Position numbers and translations under genes: made by a program. DNA of 64,000 nucleotides from Tabrizicola sp. GTDB lineage: Bacteria > Pseudomonadota > Alphaproteobacteria > Rhodobacterales > Rhodobacteraceae. The stretch covers positions 1 through 64,000 of the forward strand of contig NZ_JAUXZE010000035.1 of NCBI RefSeq assembly GCF_030694085.1. The letters are read 5' to 3'. Below are positions 37,431 to 46,613 of the stretch, piece after piece (within the stretch, counting starts at the first letter, position 1; the number at the start of each line of letters is the position of its first letter). Under the pieces are notes generated by a model that was given only the letters and a program-made list of their open reading frames with translations, made no database searches and was not told where the DNA came from.

Positions 37431-38492
37431 ATGGCCGAGGTCAGGCTGTCGGGCGTGAACAAGTTCTATGGCGGCGCTCAGGCGCTGCATGAGATCTCGC
37501 TGTCCATCGAGGACGGCGAGTTTGCGGTCTTCGTGGGGCCGTCGGGCTGCGGCAAGTCCACGCTGCTGCGCTCGATCGCTGGGTTGGAGGAGATCAGTCA
37601 TGGCACGGTCCATATTGGCGACCGCGACGTGACCCGCATTGCCCCATCCGACCGCGACGTGGCGATGGTGTTCCAGTCCTACGCGCTTTACCCACACATG
37701 ACGGTGCGCGAGAACATGGATTTCGGGATGAAGGTCAACAGCTTCCCCCCCGACGACCGCAAGCGCCGCATCGCCGAGGCAGCCCGCATCCTGCAGCTGG
37801 AACCCTATCTTGACCGCAAGCCGGGCCAGCTGTCCGGCGGTCAGCGCCAGCGCGTTGCTATCGGCCGGGCCATCGTGAAAGAGCCGAAGGTCTTCCTCTT
37901 CGACGAGCCGCTGTCGAACCTCGACGCCAAGCTGCGGGTGCAGATGCGGGTGGAACTTGAGGCGCTGCACCGCGACCTCAAGGCCACGATGATCTACGTC
38001 ACCCACGACCAGGTCGAGGCGATGACGATGGCCGACAAGATCGTTGTCCTGAACGCAGGCCGCATCGAGCAGGTCGGCCCGCCGATGGAGCTTTACAACC
38101 GCCCCGCCAGCGAATTCGTCGCGGGCTTCATCGGGGCGCCGGCGATGAACTTCCTCGGGCTGCAGGTGGAGGGTGGGCAGGCGATGGTCGAAGGCGTCGC
38201 CCTGGGGTCCGCCCCGGTCGGCGCGGTCAAACTGGGCATCCGGCCCGAGCATGTTGCCTTGCGCCCCGCTGGACAGGGCCAGTTGCAGGCCACGGTGACC
38301 ATCTGCGAAACGCTGGGCGGCGACGCCTATCTTTACGTCCGCCTTGCCGGAGGCGAGATACTTGTCGTCCGTGCCGAAGGGGACACCACGTTGGACCACG
38401 GGGCGGTCATCGGCCTCGACTTTCCACCAGCACGCCTGCACCACTTTGCGGCGGACGGGCGAACCCTGGCTTCGGGTGGGGTCGCAAGATGA
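37431..38492 (+). CDS. Sugar ABC transporter ATP-binding protein (MalK/UgpC family)
   Basis: ATPase of 353 residues energising the CUT1 permeases encoded on the opposite strand. It shows Walker A GPSGCGKST, Q-loop VFQSYALYPHMTV, signature LSGGQRQRVAIGRA, Walker B VFLFDEPLSNLD and the H-loop YVTHDQVEAM. A C-terminal TOBE/MalK regulatory domain follows (about 235-350). The frame begins at 37353, but the ATG at 37431 with AAGGGG upstream starts the conserved AEVRLSGVNKFYGG. The stop overlaps the next gene as ATGA, beginning a tight five-gene operon. Confidence 0.92.
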   Translation: MAEVRLSGVNKFYGGAQALHEISLSIEDGEFAVFVGPSGCGKSTLLRSIAGLEEISHGTVHIGDRDVTRIAPSDRDVAMVFQSYALYPHMTVRENMDFGMKVNSFPPDDRKRRIAEAARILQLEPYLDRKPGQLSGGQRQRVAIGRAIVKEPKVFLFDEPLSNLDAKLRVQMRVELEALHRDLKATMIYVTHDQVEAMTMADKIVVLNAGRIEQVGPPMELYNRPASEFVAGFIGAPAMNFLGLQVEGGQAMVEGVALGSAPVGAVKLGIRPEHVALRPAGQGQLQATVTICETLGGDAYLYVRLAGGEILVVRAEGDTTLDHGAVIGLDFPPARLHHFAADGRTLASGGVAR

Positions 38493-39829
38493 GCGGGGAC
38501 CTGATCCGCGACGCCGTGGCACGGTCGGCCAGCGTGGCCGAGGTGATGATCGGTCGGGGCGTTCTGGCCGATGCCGGAACGCTATATGCCCGACACTTCG
38601 CCGGGCCGGTGGTGCTGATGGCCGACGAGCGCGGCTGGGGCGCAGCGGGTGCGGCTGTGGAGGCGGCGCTCACAGGCGCGGGCATCGCCTCGCGCCGCCA
38701 TGTGATCCCCGCCACCCCACGCCCGAAACCCACAGTGGACCTCGCCGATTCACTGCGCGCTGTCCTGAAACCGGGCGAGACCCCCATCGCCATCGGCTCG
38801 GGCGTGATGAATGACGTGGTCAAGCACGCGGCCTTCACGGCAGGTATCTCCTACATGTGCGTGGCGACGGCGGCCAGCATGGACGGCTACACTTCGGCGG
38901 GTGCCCCTCTGTCCGAGAAGGGGTTCAAGAAGACCATCCCCTGCCGCCCGGCCAAGGTCCTGCTCGCCGACCTCGACGTCATCGCCGCCGCCCCGCCCGA
39001 GATGACCGGCTGGGGCTACGGCGACCTGGCGGGCAAGGTTCCGGCAGGGGGCGACTGGATCATCGCCGACGCGCTGGGGATCGAAGGCATCGACGATGTT
39101 GCCTGGCCGATGGTGCAGGGCGGCCTTGACGGCTGGCTCTCGCAGCCCGACCGCATCGCGGCGGGCGACCGGGATGCGGTCGAGGGCCTGTTCCTGGGCC
39201 TGACGCTGGTCGGCCTTGCGATGGAGGCGCATGGGTCGTCACGCCCCGCCAGTGGCGCAGACCATCAGATCGCTCATCTGTGGGAGATGGATGACCTGCA
39301 CTTTGGTGGCGAACGGGTAAGCCACGGGGCCTGCGTTGCGGTTGGCACAATGGCCTCGCTGCGGATGTACGACTGGCTGTTGAAGCAAGACCTGACCACC
39401 CTCGAACCGGCCCGCCGCGCCGCCGAAGCCCCCGACCTTGCCGCGAAGGAAGCAGACATCCGCGACCGTTTCGGCCCCGGTGAGATCGCCGACCGCGCCA
39501 TCGTCGAAACCCGCGCCAAGCATGTTCAGGGGGCTGAGCTGCACGCGCGCCTGCAACAGTTGCGCGACGCCTGGCCCCACCTTTCCGCCCGGCTCCGCGC
39601 CCGGCTCTGGACTGCCGACCGTATGGCGCAGCATCTTGCGCGCGCGGGCGCTCCGGTTGAGGCGGCGGACATCGGCGTCGATCCTGACTACCTTCTCCGC
39701 ACGATCCTGAAGGCCCGCTTCCTGCGCAGCCGCTATACGATTCTGGACCTGCTGGACGAAATCGGGCTTCTGGATCAGGCTGCCACCGCCGCCCTGCCGG
39801 GGGCCACGCAGTCAAAGGTGGGCACATGA
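38489..39829 (+). CDS. AraM-like sn-glycerol-1-phosphate dehydrogenase family enzyme
   Basis: NAD(P)-dependent polyol-phosphate dehydrogenase of 446 residues in the iron-containing-alcohol-dehydrogenase/G1PDH group. Nucleotide binding is at IAIGSGVMNDVVKHAA and TAASMDGYTSAGAPL. The metal ligands expected for G1PDH are D179 (GWGYGDLAGK), H259 (RPASGADHQIAH) and H279 (ERVSHG). Archaeal G1PDH and Bacillus AraM reduce dihydroxyacetone phosphate. In a sugar-uptake operon the substrate could instead be another ketose phosphate. It overlaps the ATPase and SIS genes by ATGA at both ends, indicating co-translation. The C-terminal half (about 330-446) is longer than in archaeal G1PDH. Confidence 0.82.
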   Translation: MSGDLIRDAVARSASVAEVMIGRGVLADAGTLYARHFAGPVVLMADERGWGAAGAAVEAALTGAGIASRRHVIPATPRPKPTVDLADSLRAVLKPGETPIAIGSGVMNDVVKHAAFTAGISYMCVATAASMDGYTSAGAPLSEKGFKKTIPCRPAKVLLADLDVIAAAPPEMTGWGYGDLAGKVPAGGDWIIADALGIEGIDDVAWPMVQGGLDGWLSQPDRIAAGDRDAVEGLFLGLTLVGLAMEAHGSSRPASGADHQIAHLWEMDDLHFGGERVSHGACVAVGTMASLRMYDWLLKQDLTTLEPARRAAEAPDLAAKEADIRDRFGPGEIADRAIVETRAKHVQGAELHARLQQLRDAWPHLSARLRARLWTADRMAQHLARAGAPVEAADIGVDPDYLLRTILKARFLRSRYTILDLLDEIGLLDQAATAALPGATQSKVGT

Positions 39830-40386
39830 CGCTTTCCGACCTCGCCAACCGCGCTGCGGCGGAAATCCGCGATGCCGTCGCCGCCATCGACCCCACCGCG
39901 CTGGACGGGCTGATCACCGAACTCGCCCAGGCCAAACGCGTCGTCTGCTACGGCGTCGGGCGCGAGGGGCTGATGATGCGCGCTCTGGCCATGCGGCTTT
40001 ACCACATGGGCCTCGATGCGCATGTGGTGGGCGACATGTCCTGCCCGCCCGTCGGCCCGGGAGACCTTCTTGTCGTCAGCGCCGGACCGGGCGGTTTTTC
40101 CACCGTCGACGGCCTGATCGGCGTCGCCCGCAAGGCCGGTGCCCGCATCGCCTGCGTCACCGCCCAACCCCAGGGCAGCGCCCCGCAGGCCGCCGACCGC
40201 GTGTTCCTGATCCCCGCCCAGACGATGGCGAACGACCAGGGGGCTGCGGCCGCCTCGGTCCTGCCGATGGGCTCGCTCTTTGAAGGCGCGCAGTATCTTG
40301 CGTTCGAGCTCTTGGTCCTGGCGCTCCGCGACCGCCTTGCCGTGAACCCGCAGGCGATGCGCGCCCGCCATACCAATCTGGAGTAG
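39826..40386 (+). CDS. SIS-domain sugar-phosphate isomerase (6-phospho-3-hexuloisomerase-like)
   Basis: SIS domain protein of 186 residues. The fold is visible from RVVCYGVGREGLMMRALAMRL through GPGDLLVVSAGPGGFSTVDGLIGVARKAGARIACVTA to FEGAQYLAFELLVLALRDRL. The nearest characterised fold-mates are PHI/HxlB enzymes interconverting 3-hexulose 6-phosphate and fructose 6-phosphate. The usual SGSG serine loop is SAGPGG here, so the substrate may differ. It overlaps the dehydrogenase by ATGA and is followed 3 nt later by an SDR gene. Confidence 0.8.
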   Translation: MTLSDLANRAAAEIRDAVAAIDPTALDGLITELAQAKRVVCYGVGREGLMMRALAMRLYHMGLDAHVVGDMSCPPVGPGDLLVVSAGPGGFSTVDGLIGVARKAGARIACVTAQPQGSAPQAADRVFLIPAQTMANDQGAAAASVLPMGSLFEGAQYLAFELLVLALRDRLAVNPQAMRARHTNLE

Positions 40387-40389
40387 GGC

Positions 40390-41157
40390 ATGCCCTGGCA
40401 GGACCGCTTTTCACTGACAGGCCGCAAGGCGCTGATTACCGGGGCCTCGAAGGGGATTGGGGCCGAGATCGCCCGCGTCTTCGCCGACGCCGGGGCGGAC
40501 ATCGTCGCCCTTGGTCGGGATGAGGCCGACCTTGCCACCACGGCAACGGCCGTCCGCGCCCAGGGCCGCCGCTGCCTGACGCTGGTGGCCGAAATGGCCA
40601 GCCCGACCGAACCCGTCGCCGCTTGCGAACGGGCGTTGCGGGAATGGGGCACCATCGACATCCTGGTGAACTCGGCCGGGATCGCCAATGTCGCCCCGGC
40701 GGTCGACTTCTCGACTGAAGACTGGGACCGGATGATGGCCGTAAACCTTCGCGCGCCCTTCCTGACCGCTCGGACGCTGGCCCCCCCGATGATCGCGCAA
40801 CGGTGGGGGAAGGTGATCAACATTTCCTCCCAGACCGGAGTCATCGCGCTTGATGACCATGCGGCTTATGCCGCGTCCAAGGGAGGCCTCAACGCGCTGA
40901 CGAAATCGCTCTGCGCCGAATGGGCACGGCACAATGTGCAGGTGAACGCGATCTGCCCCACGGTGGTGATGACCCCGATGGGCATCGAAGTCTGGGGCAA
41001 GCCGGAAAAGGGCGACCCGTTCCGCAACGCCACCCCCGCCCGTCGGTTTGCCGAACCTGTCGAGGTCGCGGATGCCGCCCTCTATCTTGCCTCGGACGCC
41101 TCCAGCATGGTCAACGGCGCGCTTTTGATGGTCGAAGGCGGGTTCACCAGTGTCTGA
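40390..41157 (+). CDS. Short-chain dehydrogenase/reductase, probable polyol or sugar dehydrogenase
   Basis: Classical SDR of 255 residues: cofactor motif TGASKGIG (18-25), NSAG core, catalytic Ser in NISSQTG and Y-x-x-x-K as YAASKGG. The C-terminal ASDASSMVNGALLMVEGGFTSV is the usual SDR end. In this operon it probably oxidises a polyol to a ketose or reduces the reverse. It overlaps the HAD gene by 8 nt. Confidence 0.87.
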   Translation: MPWQDRFSLTGRKALITGASKGIGAEIARVFADAGADIVALGRDEADLATTATAVRAQGRRCLTLVAEMASPTEPVAACERALREWGTIDILVNSAGIANVAPAVDFSTEDWDRMMAVNLRAPFLTARTLAPPMIAQRWGKVINISSQTGVIALDDHAAYAASKGGLNALTKSLCAEWARHNVQVNAICPTVVMTPMGIEVWGKPEKGDPFRNATPARRFAEPVEVADAALYLASDASSMVNGALLMVEGGFTSV

Positions 41158-42082
41158 TGTCTCTCTTGATGCCGGCGCGGGCGACATGCTCTCGGACGCG
41201 CCTTCGGCCTTTGCCCGTTACGAGGCGATCCGCCCCCGCCTGCCCCAGGCAAGCTTCCCGGCGCAGTCGTTGCACCTGCCCTCGCTGGAAGACGTGGCCG
41301 ATCATGTCGATGGTTTCCTTCTTGATGCCTTCGGCGTGCTGAACGTCGGCGACACCGCAATCCCCGGTGCTGTGCAACGGCTGCGATCCCTGCGGGCGCG
41401 GGGCAAGCGGCTGGCGGTCCTGACCAACGCCGCCAGCTACACCCGCGCGCAGCTTCTGGCCAAGTATCACCGCCTGGGCTTCGACTTCACCGCCGACGAG
41501 GTCGTCGCCTCACGCGATGTCGCCGTCGCCCGGCTGGAACTGATCGCCCCCGGCGCCACCTGGGCCGTGATCGCGGCGGAAGGCGACAGCTTCGCCGACA
41601 TCCCCGCGCGGCTGGTGGATGCCGTGGCCGACCCTTCCGCCCTGCTGAACGCGGACGGAGTACTGTTTCTCTCCACCGCCCGCTGGACCCCGGCCCTGCA
41701 GGCGGCACTGGTCGCCGCCCTGAAGCAGCGACCCCGTCCGCTGGTCATCGCCAACCCTGACCTCGTCGCGCCGCGCGAAGGCGGACTGACACTGGAGCCG
41801 GGCCTTTTCGGCCACGACCTTCTGGATCAGGTGCCGGTCAGGACCCATTGGTTCGGTAAGCCCTTTCCCGAGGCCTTTGCCGAAGGCATCGCGCGCACCG
41901 GCCTGCCTGCCGGACGTCTGGCGATGGTTGGCGACACGTTGCACACCGACGTCCTCGGCGGGGCGGCGGCGGGCTGTCGCAGCGTCCTCGTCACCGACCA
42001 CGGCCTCTTCGCCGGACTGGACGTCCGCCCCTTCATCGCCGCCTCCCGCATGACCCCGGACTTCATCATCGGCAGCATCTAG
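41150..42082 (+). CDS. HAD-superfamily class IIA hydrolase with atypical DxF nucleophile motif
   Basis: HAD-IIA protein of 310 residues. Motif I reads GFLLDAFGVLNVG, with D59 as the expected nucleophile. The position normally holding the second aspartate (DxD) is F61, as in the DxW-type HAD-IIA subfamily. Motif II is VLTNAAS, motif III lies near WFGKPFPEAF (K) and motif IV is MVGDTLHTDVLGGAAAGC. The C2-type cap lies between motifs II and III. It may be a phosphatase of an intermediate in the pathway or a catalytically altered HAD. It is the last gene of the five-gene arm. Confidence 0.82.
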   Translation: MSDVSLDAGAGDMLSDAPSAFARYEAIRPRLPQASFPAQSLHLPSLEDVADHVDGFLLDAFGVLNVGDTAIPGAVQRLRSLRARGKRLAVLTNAASYTRAQLLAKYHRLGFDFTADEVVASRDVAVARLELIAPGATWAVIAAEGDSFADIPARLVDAVADPSALLNADGVLFLSTARWTPALQAALVAALKQRPRPLVIANPDLVAPREGGLTLEPGLFGHDLLDQVPVRTHWFGKPFPEAFAEGIARTGLPAGRLAMVGDTLHTDVLGGAAAGCRSVLVTDHGLFAGLDVRPFIAASRMTPDFIIGSI

Positions 42083-42331
42083 AACGCAAGGCTTGGATCA
42101 CCCGGTCGCCGCACCTGACGCGCAAAAAGCGGTCAGGACAGGATCAGGCTCAACCGAAGGTGACTTGCAGAACCGGCCGCGCACCTCGATTGTGCAGCTG
42201 TTGAACCGAATAAGGCCTTGCCTTGTCCCCTGCCGACTTAAGTCCCCTGCAGGGCCTTGGTCCGCCTCGCAGAAACAACGGATGTCCGGTCCCCGCCGCT
42301 TGGGCCGCCGCCGATCAGGAAAGGCCCTTGG

Positions 42332-43468
42332 ATGAAGCTCGGCGTCCAGCTTGTCGTCATCGCACTGCTTGGCGCGGTGGCTGTGCCGGTGTCGGCCCGC
42401 TTTGTCCCCGGCACCCATCCCTGGCTGGACCGGATCGGCCTTCTCGGTCCGCTGACCACTGCCGGGCTGGTCCAGGTCGCGGATGCGGACAATGGCCGCC
42501 CCGGCCAGGGGGCGCGGGGGGCGGGCGACGTGCCGGTCATGGCCGTCCCGGTTGAAACCCGGGCGCTGCAGGACGTCCTGTCGGTCATCGGCTCCGGTCA
42601 GGGGGCGCAAGCGGCCGACCTGGCCTTTGGGGTCACGGGCCGGATTGTCGAAATTCCTGTCGCACCCAGCGACCAGGTCAAGGCCGGGACCGTGATCGCG
42701 CGACTGGATGCGGCGGGCGCGCAGCTGTCCGTCGATCGCGCCCGCCTGGTGCTGGAGGACGCACAACGCACTGTCACCCGGCTGGACCAGCTGGCGCAGT
42801 CCGGCACCGCCACCTCGCTGCAACGCCAGGAAGCCGAACTGGCCCTGCGCACCGCCGAACTTGAACTGCAGATCGCCGAGCGCACGCTGGCCGACCATCA
42901 GCTTCTTGCGCCGATCCCCGGCTTCGTGGGCCTGATCGGGCCGCAGCCGGGGGATCTTGTCACCCCCTCCACGGTCATCACCCGGATCGAGGACAGGTCC
43001 ACCCTTGCGCTTGATTTCCGCGTTCCCGAACGCCTGGCATCCTTGATGCGGCTTGAAGATACGGTCAGCGCCACCGCGATTTCCCTGCCCGACAGCACGG
43101 TCGAAGGCCGGATCACCGCCCTCGACAACCGCGTGGACGAGGCCAGCCGCACCCTGCGCGTCAAGGCCAGCATCGCCAATCCCAAGGATCGTCTGCGCGC
43201 AGGCATGGCGTTCCGCATCGACCTTGCCTTCACCGGAGCCAGCTATTCCGCGGTCGACCCGCTCTCGATCCAATGGGGCACGGACGGGGCCTATGTCTGG
43301 GTCGTGCGCGAGGCAAAGGCGACACGGCTGCCGATCGGCATCGTGCAGCGCAACGCCGACTTCGTGCTGGTCGAAGGGGCGTTCCTGCCCGAAGACCTGG
43401 TGGTGACCGAAGGGGTGAACCTCTTGCGTCCCGGGGCCTCCGTCGCTGTCACCCCGCCACGAAGCTGA
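42332..43468 (+). CDS. RND efflux periplasmic adaptor subunit (membrane fusion protein)
   Basis: HlyD/AcrA-type adaptor of 378 residues. An N-terminal signal/anchor helix (MKLGVQLVVIALLGAVAVPV) is followed by the lipoyl-like half (FGVTGRIVEIPVAPSDQVKAGTVIARLD), a short coiled-coil hairpin (about 130-175: LVLEDAQRTVTRLDQLAQSG) and beta-barrel and membrane-proximal domains. It links the adjacent RND pump to an outer-membrane channel, which is not encoded nearby. The ATG at 42332 with AGGAAAGG upstream is used although the frame opens at 42257. The pump gene follows 3 nt later. The 249-nt upstream gap holds no gene. Confidence 0.9.
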   Translation: MKLGVQLVVIALLGAVAVPVSARFVPGTHPWLDRIGLLGPLTTAGLVQVADADNGRPGQGARGAGDVPVMAVPVETRALQDVLSVIGSGQGAQAADLAFGVTGRIVEIPVAPSDQVKAGTVIARLDAAGAQLSVDRARLVLEDAQRTVTRLDQLAQSGTATSLQRQEAELALRTAELELQIAERTLADHQLLAPIPGFVGLIGPQPGDLVTPSTVITRIEDRSTLALDFRVPERLASLMRLEDTVSATAISLPDSTVEGRITALDNRVDEASRTLRVKASIANPKDRLRAGMAFRIDLAFTGASYSAVDPLSIQWGTDGAYVWVVREAKATRLPIGIVQRNADFVLVEGAFLPEDLVVTEGVNLLRPGASVAVTPPRS

Positions 43469-43471
43469 CCG

Positions 43472-46400
43472 ATGGCCCGCCCCACCCCCTTCCCCCAATC
43501 CCACCGCGTCGCACTGTTCGTCCGCCGCCCCGTGCTGGCCTTCGTGCTGAATGCCCTCATCGTGATTGCGGGCCTGGCCGCCCTGCTTGGCGTCGACGTG
43601 CGCGAGCTTCCGGCAGTCGAAAGGCCGGTCGTTTCGATCTCGACCAACTATTCCGGCGCAGCCCCCGAAGCCATCGACCGCGAGGTCACAGCGGTGATCG
43701 AAGGTGCCGCCAGCCGCATCCCGGGGGTCAAGACGATCTCCTCCTCCTCGCGGTTCGGCTCCAGCCGGGTGACGGTCGAATTCCAGGACGGCGTCGACCT
43801 CGATATCGCGGCCACCGACCTGCGCGATGCCGTGGCGCGGCTGTCGGGGTCCTTGCCCGACGGGGCCGATGCCCCCCGGGTGGTGAAGTCCGATGCCGAT
43901 TCCGATGCCATCCTGCGCATCGCTGTCACCTCATCCCGGCGCACCGCCGACGAATTGACCGCACTGGTCAGCGACCTGGCCGAGGCGCGCCTGCTGGCCG
44001 CCCCCGGCGTCGCCGACCTGCAGATCTTCGGCGACCGCGAACTGGCCTTCCGGGTGGACATCGACCTGATGCAGCTCGCCGCGCGCGGGCTGACCGTGGC
44101 CGACCTGCGCGCCGTCCTGGCCAATGTCGCGCAGGAAGCGCCTGCCGGCACGCTCAGTTCCGACCGTCAGACCCTTCAGGTCCGCACCACGGCGGCAATA
44201 GCTACCGCCGAAGAGATCGAGGCCCTGACCATTGCCGGCGACGTCAGGCTGGGCGACGTGGCGCAAGTGACGCTTGGCCCCGAACCCGGCGCTTCGGTCC
44301 TGCGGGCCAATGGTGAAACGGGGATCGGCCTTGGCATCATCCGGCAGGCCAATGGCAACTCTCTCGCGATCTCGGCCGCCGTGCGCAAGGTGGTGGCTGA
44401 CCTCCAGCCCCTCCTGCCCGAGGATGTGCAGATGTATGTCACCTCGGACAGCGCCGATTTCATCCAGGGCGCGATCCATGAGGTCGAGGTGGCCCTGGCC
44501 CTCTCGGTCCTGATCGTGACGGCGGTGATCTATCTGTTCCTGCGCGACGCGCGGGCGACGCTGATCCCGGTCGTGGCGATCCCCGTCGCGATGATCGGCA
44601 CCCTGGCCGCGATCTGGCTGGTCGGGTTTTCCATCAACATCATGACCTTGCTTGCGCTCGTCCTTGCCACGGGCATTGTGGTCGATGACGCTATCGTCGT
44701 CCTGGAAAACATCGTCCGCCGGCGGTCGGAAGGCATGGGTGCCCGCGCCGCCGCCGTCCTTGGCGCCGAACAGATGTTCTTCGCGGTCCTCGCCACCACC
44801 GTCACACTGGCAGCGGTCTTCATCCCGCTCTCATTCCTGCCCGGCCAGACCGGGGGACTGTTCCGGGAATTCGGCTTCACGCTGGCGATCGCGGTCCTGT
44901 TGTCCTCGGTCACCGCATTGACGCTGTGCCCGGTGCTGGCCGCGCGGCTTTTGCGGCCCCACCCGGAAAAGCGCGGCTGGCTGGACAAGGTCGGGAATGT
45001 GCTTTCGGGAGCCTATGCCTGGACCCTGCGCCGCTGCCTCAACGCGCCCCTGGTCGCGGTCGCCGTCGCCCTTCTGTTCGCCGCCCTTGGCTTTGCAACC
45101 TTCACCACCCTGCGCCAGGAACTGACCCCGACCGAGGACCGCTCGGTGATCCTCCTTTCCGTCTCGGCCCCGCAGGGCGTGGCGCTGGACTACACCGACG
45201 GCAAGATGCGCGAGATCGAGGCGCTGGTCGAACCCCTGCGCGCCTCGGGCGAGGTCACCAGCGTCTTCGCCATCGCCGGGACCGGGGGCGGCAGCCGTGG
45301 CTTCATGGTGCTGACATTGGCGGACTGGGCGGCCCGCGACCGCACCCAGCAAGCGATCAGCGACGAGCTGACCGCTGGCATGCGCGGCATCGTCGGCATC
45401 CGCGCCTTCGCGATCCAGCCGAACTCGCTGGGCATCCGGGGCGCGGGTCAGGGCCTGTCCTTCGCGCTCCTCGGCGACGATTACGGCGACCTGGCAGAGG
45501 TCGCGCGCAGCCTTGTCGAGAAGATGGAAGAGAACCCCCGCTTCGGGCAGGTGCGCCTGGGCTACGACACCACCCAGCCCCAGCTATTCGTCCAGATCGA
45601 CCGCGCCCGCGCCGAAGACCTTGGCGTCCGCGTCGATGGCCTGGGCGAAGCACTGCAAGCGGTCCTCGACGGCCGCACCGTGGGCACGATCTTCCTGCGG
45701 GATGAAAGCTACGACATCCGCCTTGTCTCCACCGAAACTCCGGTAGACGATCCCGGCGACCTGGAGCGGACCTTCGTGCCCTCGGACAACGGGCAACTGG
45801 TGCCGCTCTCGTCCTTCGCGACGCTGACGGAACGCCCGGTCGCACCCGAACTTGGGCGCGAATCGCAAAGCCGGTCCGTGCCGATCACGGCCTCGCTGAC
45901 CCCCGACTTCCCCCTTGGCGCCGCACTGGACGAAGTGCAGGCGCTGTCCGGTGACCTTCTGTCCGAAAACATGCGCCTCGTTCCGATGGCCGAGGCTGCC
46001 ACCTTGGGCGAAACCTCGTCGGGCCTTCTGGTGACCTTTGGCATCGCGCTTGCCGTGGTCTTCCTGGTGCTGGCCGCCCAGTTCGAAAGCTTCGTCTCCG
46101 CCGTGATCGTCATGGCCACCGTGCCCCTGGGCCTGGCCTGCGCGGTCTTCGCGCTATTGCTGACCGGCGGCAGCGTGAACGTCTATTCCCAGATCGGACT
46201 GGTGCTGCTGGTGGGGATCATGGCCAAGAACGGCATCCTGATCGTGGAATTCGCCGACCAGCTTCGCGAACGCGGTCACACCGTCCGCCAGGCCATCGAG
46301 GAAGCCTCGGTTGTTCGCCTGCGACCAGTGATGATGACGATGGTCGCCACCGTCCTCGGGGGCGTGCCCCTGGTGCTGGCGCAAGGCGCCGGGGCCGAGG

Positions 46401-46579
46401 CGCGCGCGGTCCTGGGCTGGGTCATCGTCGGCGGGCTTGGCCTAGCCACCCTGGCGACACTCTATGTCACCCCCGTGGCCTACCTGCTGCTCGCAGGCCT
46501 GGCCCGGCCCCGGTCGGCGGAAACCGCGATGCTGGAACGCGAGCTTGATACGGCGGCCCGCCTTACCACCCGAACCTGA
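43472..46579 (+). CDS. RND multidrug efflux pump, HAE1-type inner-membrane transporter
   Basis: RND transporter of 1035 residues, 12 helices with two large periplasmic loops. It begins FVRRPVLAFVLNALIVIAGLAALLGV and has the proton-relay aspartate pair in TGIVVDDAIVVLENIVRRR, and AKNGILIVEFADQLRERG in the second half. The family exports lipophilic or amphipathic compounds by proton antiport. The stop codon lies within a 14-nt tandem repeat. No local repressor is adjacent. Confidence 0.93.
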   Translation: MARPTPFPQSHRVALFVRRPVLAFVLNALIVIAGLAALLGVDVRELPAVERPVVSISTNYSGAAPEAIDREVTAVIEGAASRIPGVKTISSSSRFGSSRVTVEFQDGVDLDIAATDLRDAVARLSGSLPDGADAPRVVKSDADSDAILRIAVTSSRRTADELTALVSDLAEARLLAAPGVADLQIFGDRELAFRVDIDLMQLAARGLTVADLRAVLANVAQEAPAGTLSSDRQTLQVRTTAAIATAEEIEALTIAGDVRLGDVAQVTLGPEPGASVLRANGETGIGLGIIRQANGNSLAISAAVRKVVADLQPLLPEDVQMYVTSDSADFIQGAIHEVEVALALSVLIVTAVIYLFLRDARATLIPVVAIPVAMIGTLAAIWLVGFSINIMTLLALVLATGIVVDDAIVVLENIVRRRSEGMGARAAAVLGAEQMFFAVLATTVTLAAVFIPLSFLPGQTGGLFREFGFTLAIAVLLSSVTALTLCPVLAARLLRPHPEKRGWLDKVGNVLSGAYAWTLRRCLNAPLVAVAVALLFAALGFATFTTLRQELTPTEDRSVILLSVSAPQGVALDYTDGKMREIEALVEPLRASGEVTSVFAIAGTGGGSRGFMVLTLADWAARDRTQQAISDELTAGMRGIVGIRAFAIQPNSLGIRGAGQGLSFALLGDDYGDLAEVARSLVEKMEENPRFGQVRLGYDTTQPQLFVQIDRARAEDLGVRVDGLGEALQAVLDGRTVGTIFLRDESYDIRLVSTETPVDDPGDLERTFVPSDNGQLVPLSSFATLTERPVAPELGRESQSRSVPITASLTPDFPLGAALDEVQALSGDLLSENMRLVPMAEAATLGETSSGLLVTFGIALAVVFLVLAAQFESFVSAVIVMATVPLGLACAVFALLLTGGSVNVYSQIGLVLLVGIMAKNGILIVEFADQLRERGHTVRQAIEEASVVRLRPVMMTMVATVLGGVPLVLAQGAGAEARAVLGWVIVGGLGLATLATLYVTPVAYLLLAGLARPRSAETAMLERELDTAARLTTRT

Positions 46580-46608
46580 CCACCCGGACCTGACCACCCG
46601 GACCTGAC
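46567..46608. repeat. Three tandem copies of a 14-nt unit at the RND stop codon
   Basis: Units CACCCGAACCTGAC, CACCCGGACCTGAC and CACCCGGACCTGAC occupy 46567-46580, 46581-46594 and 46595-46608. The first contains the stop TGA of the RND gene, and each further unit repeats a TGA. Slippage is the likely origin. Confidence 0.9.
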
Positions 46609-46613
46609 CCGCG

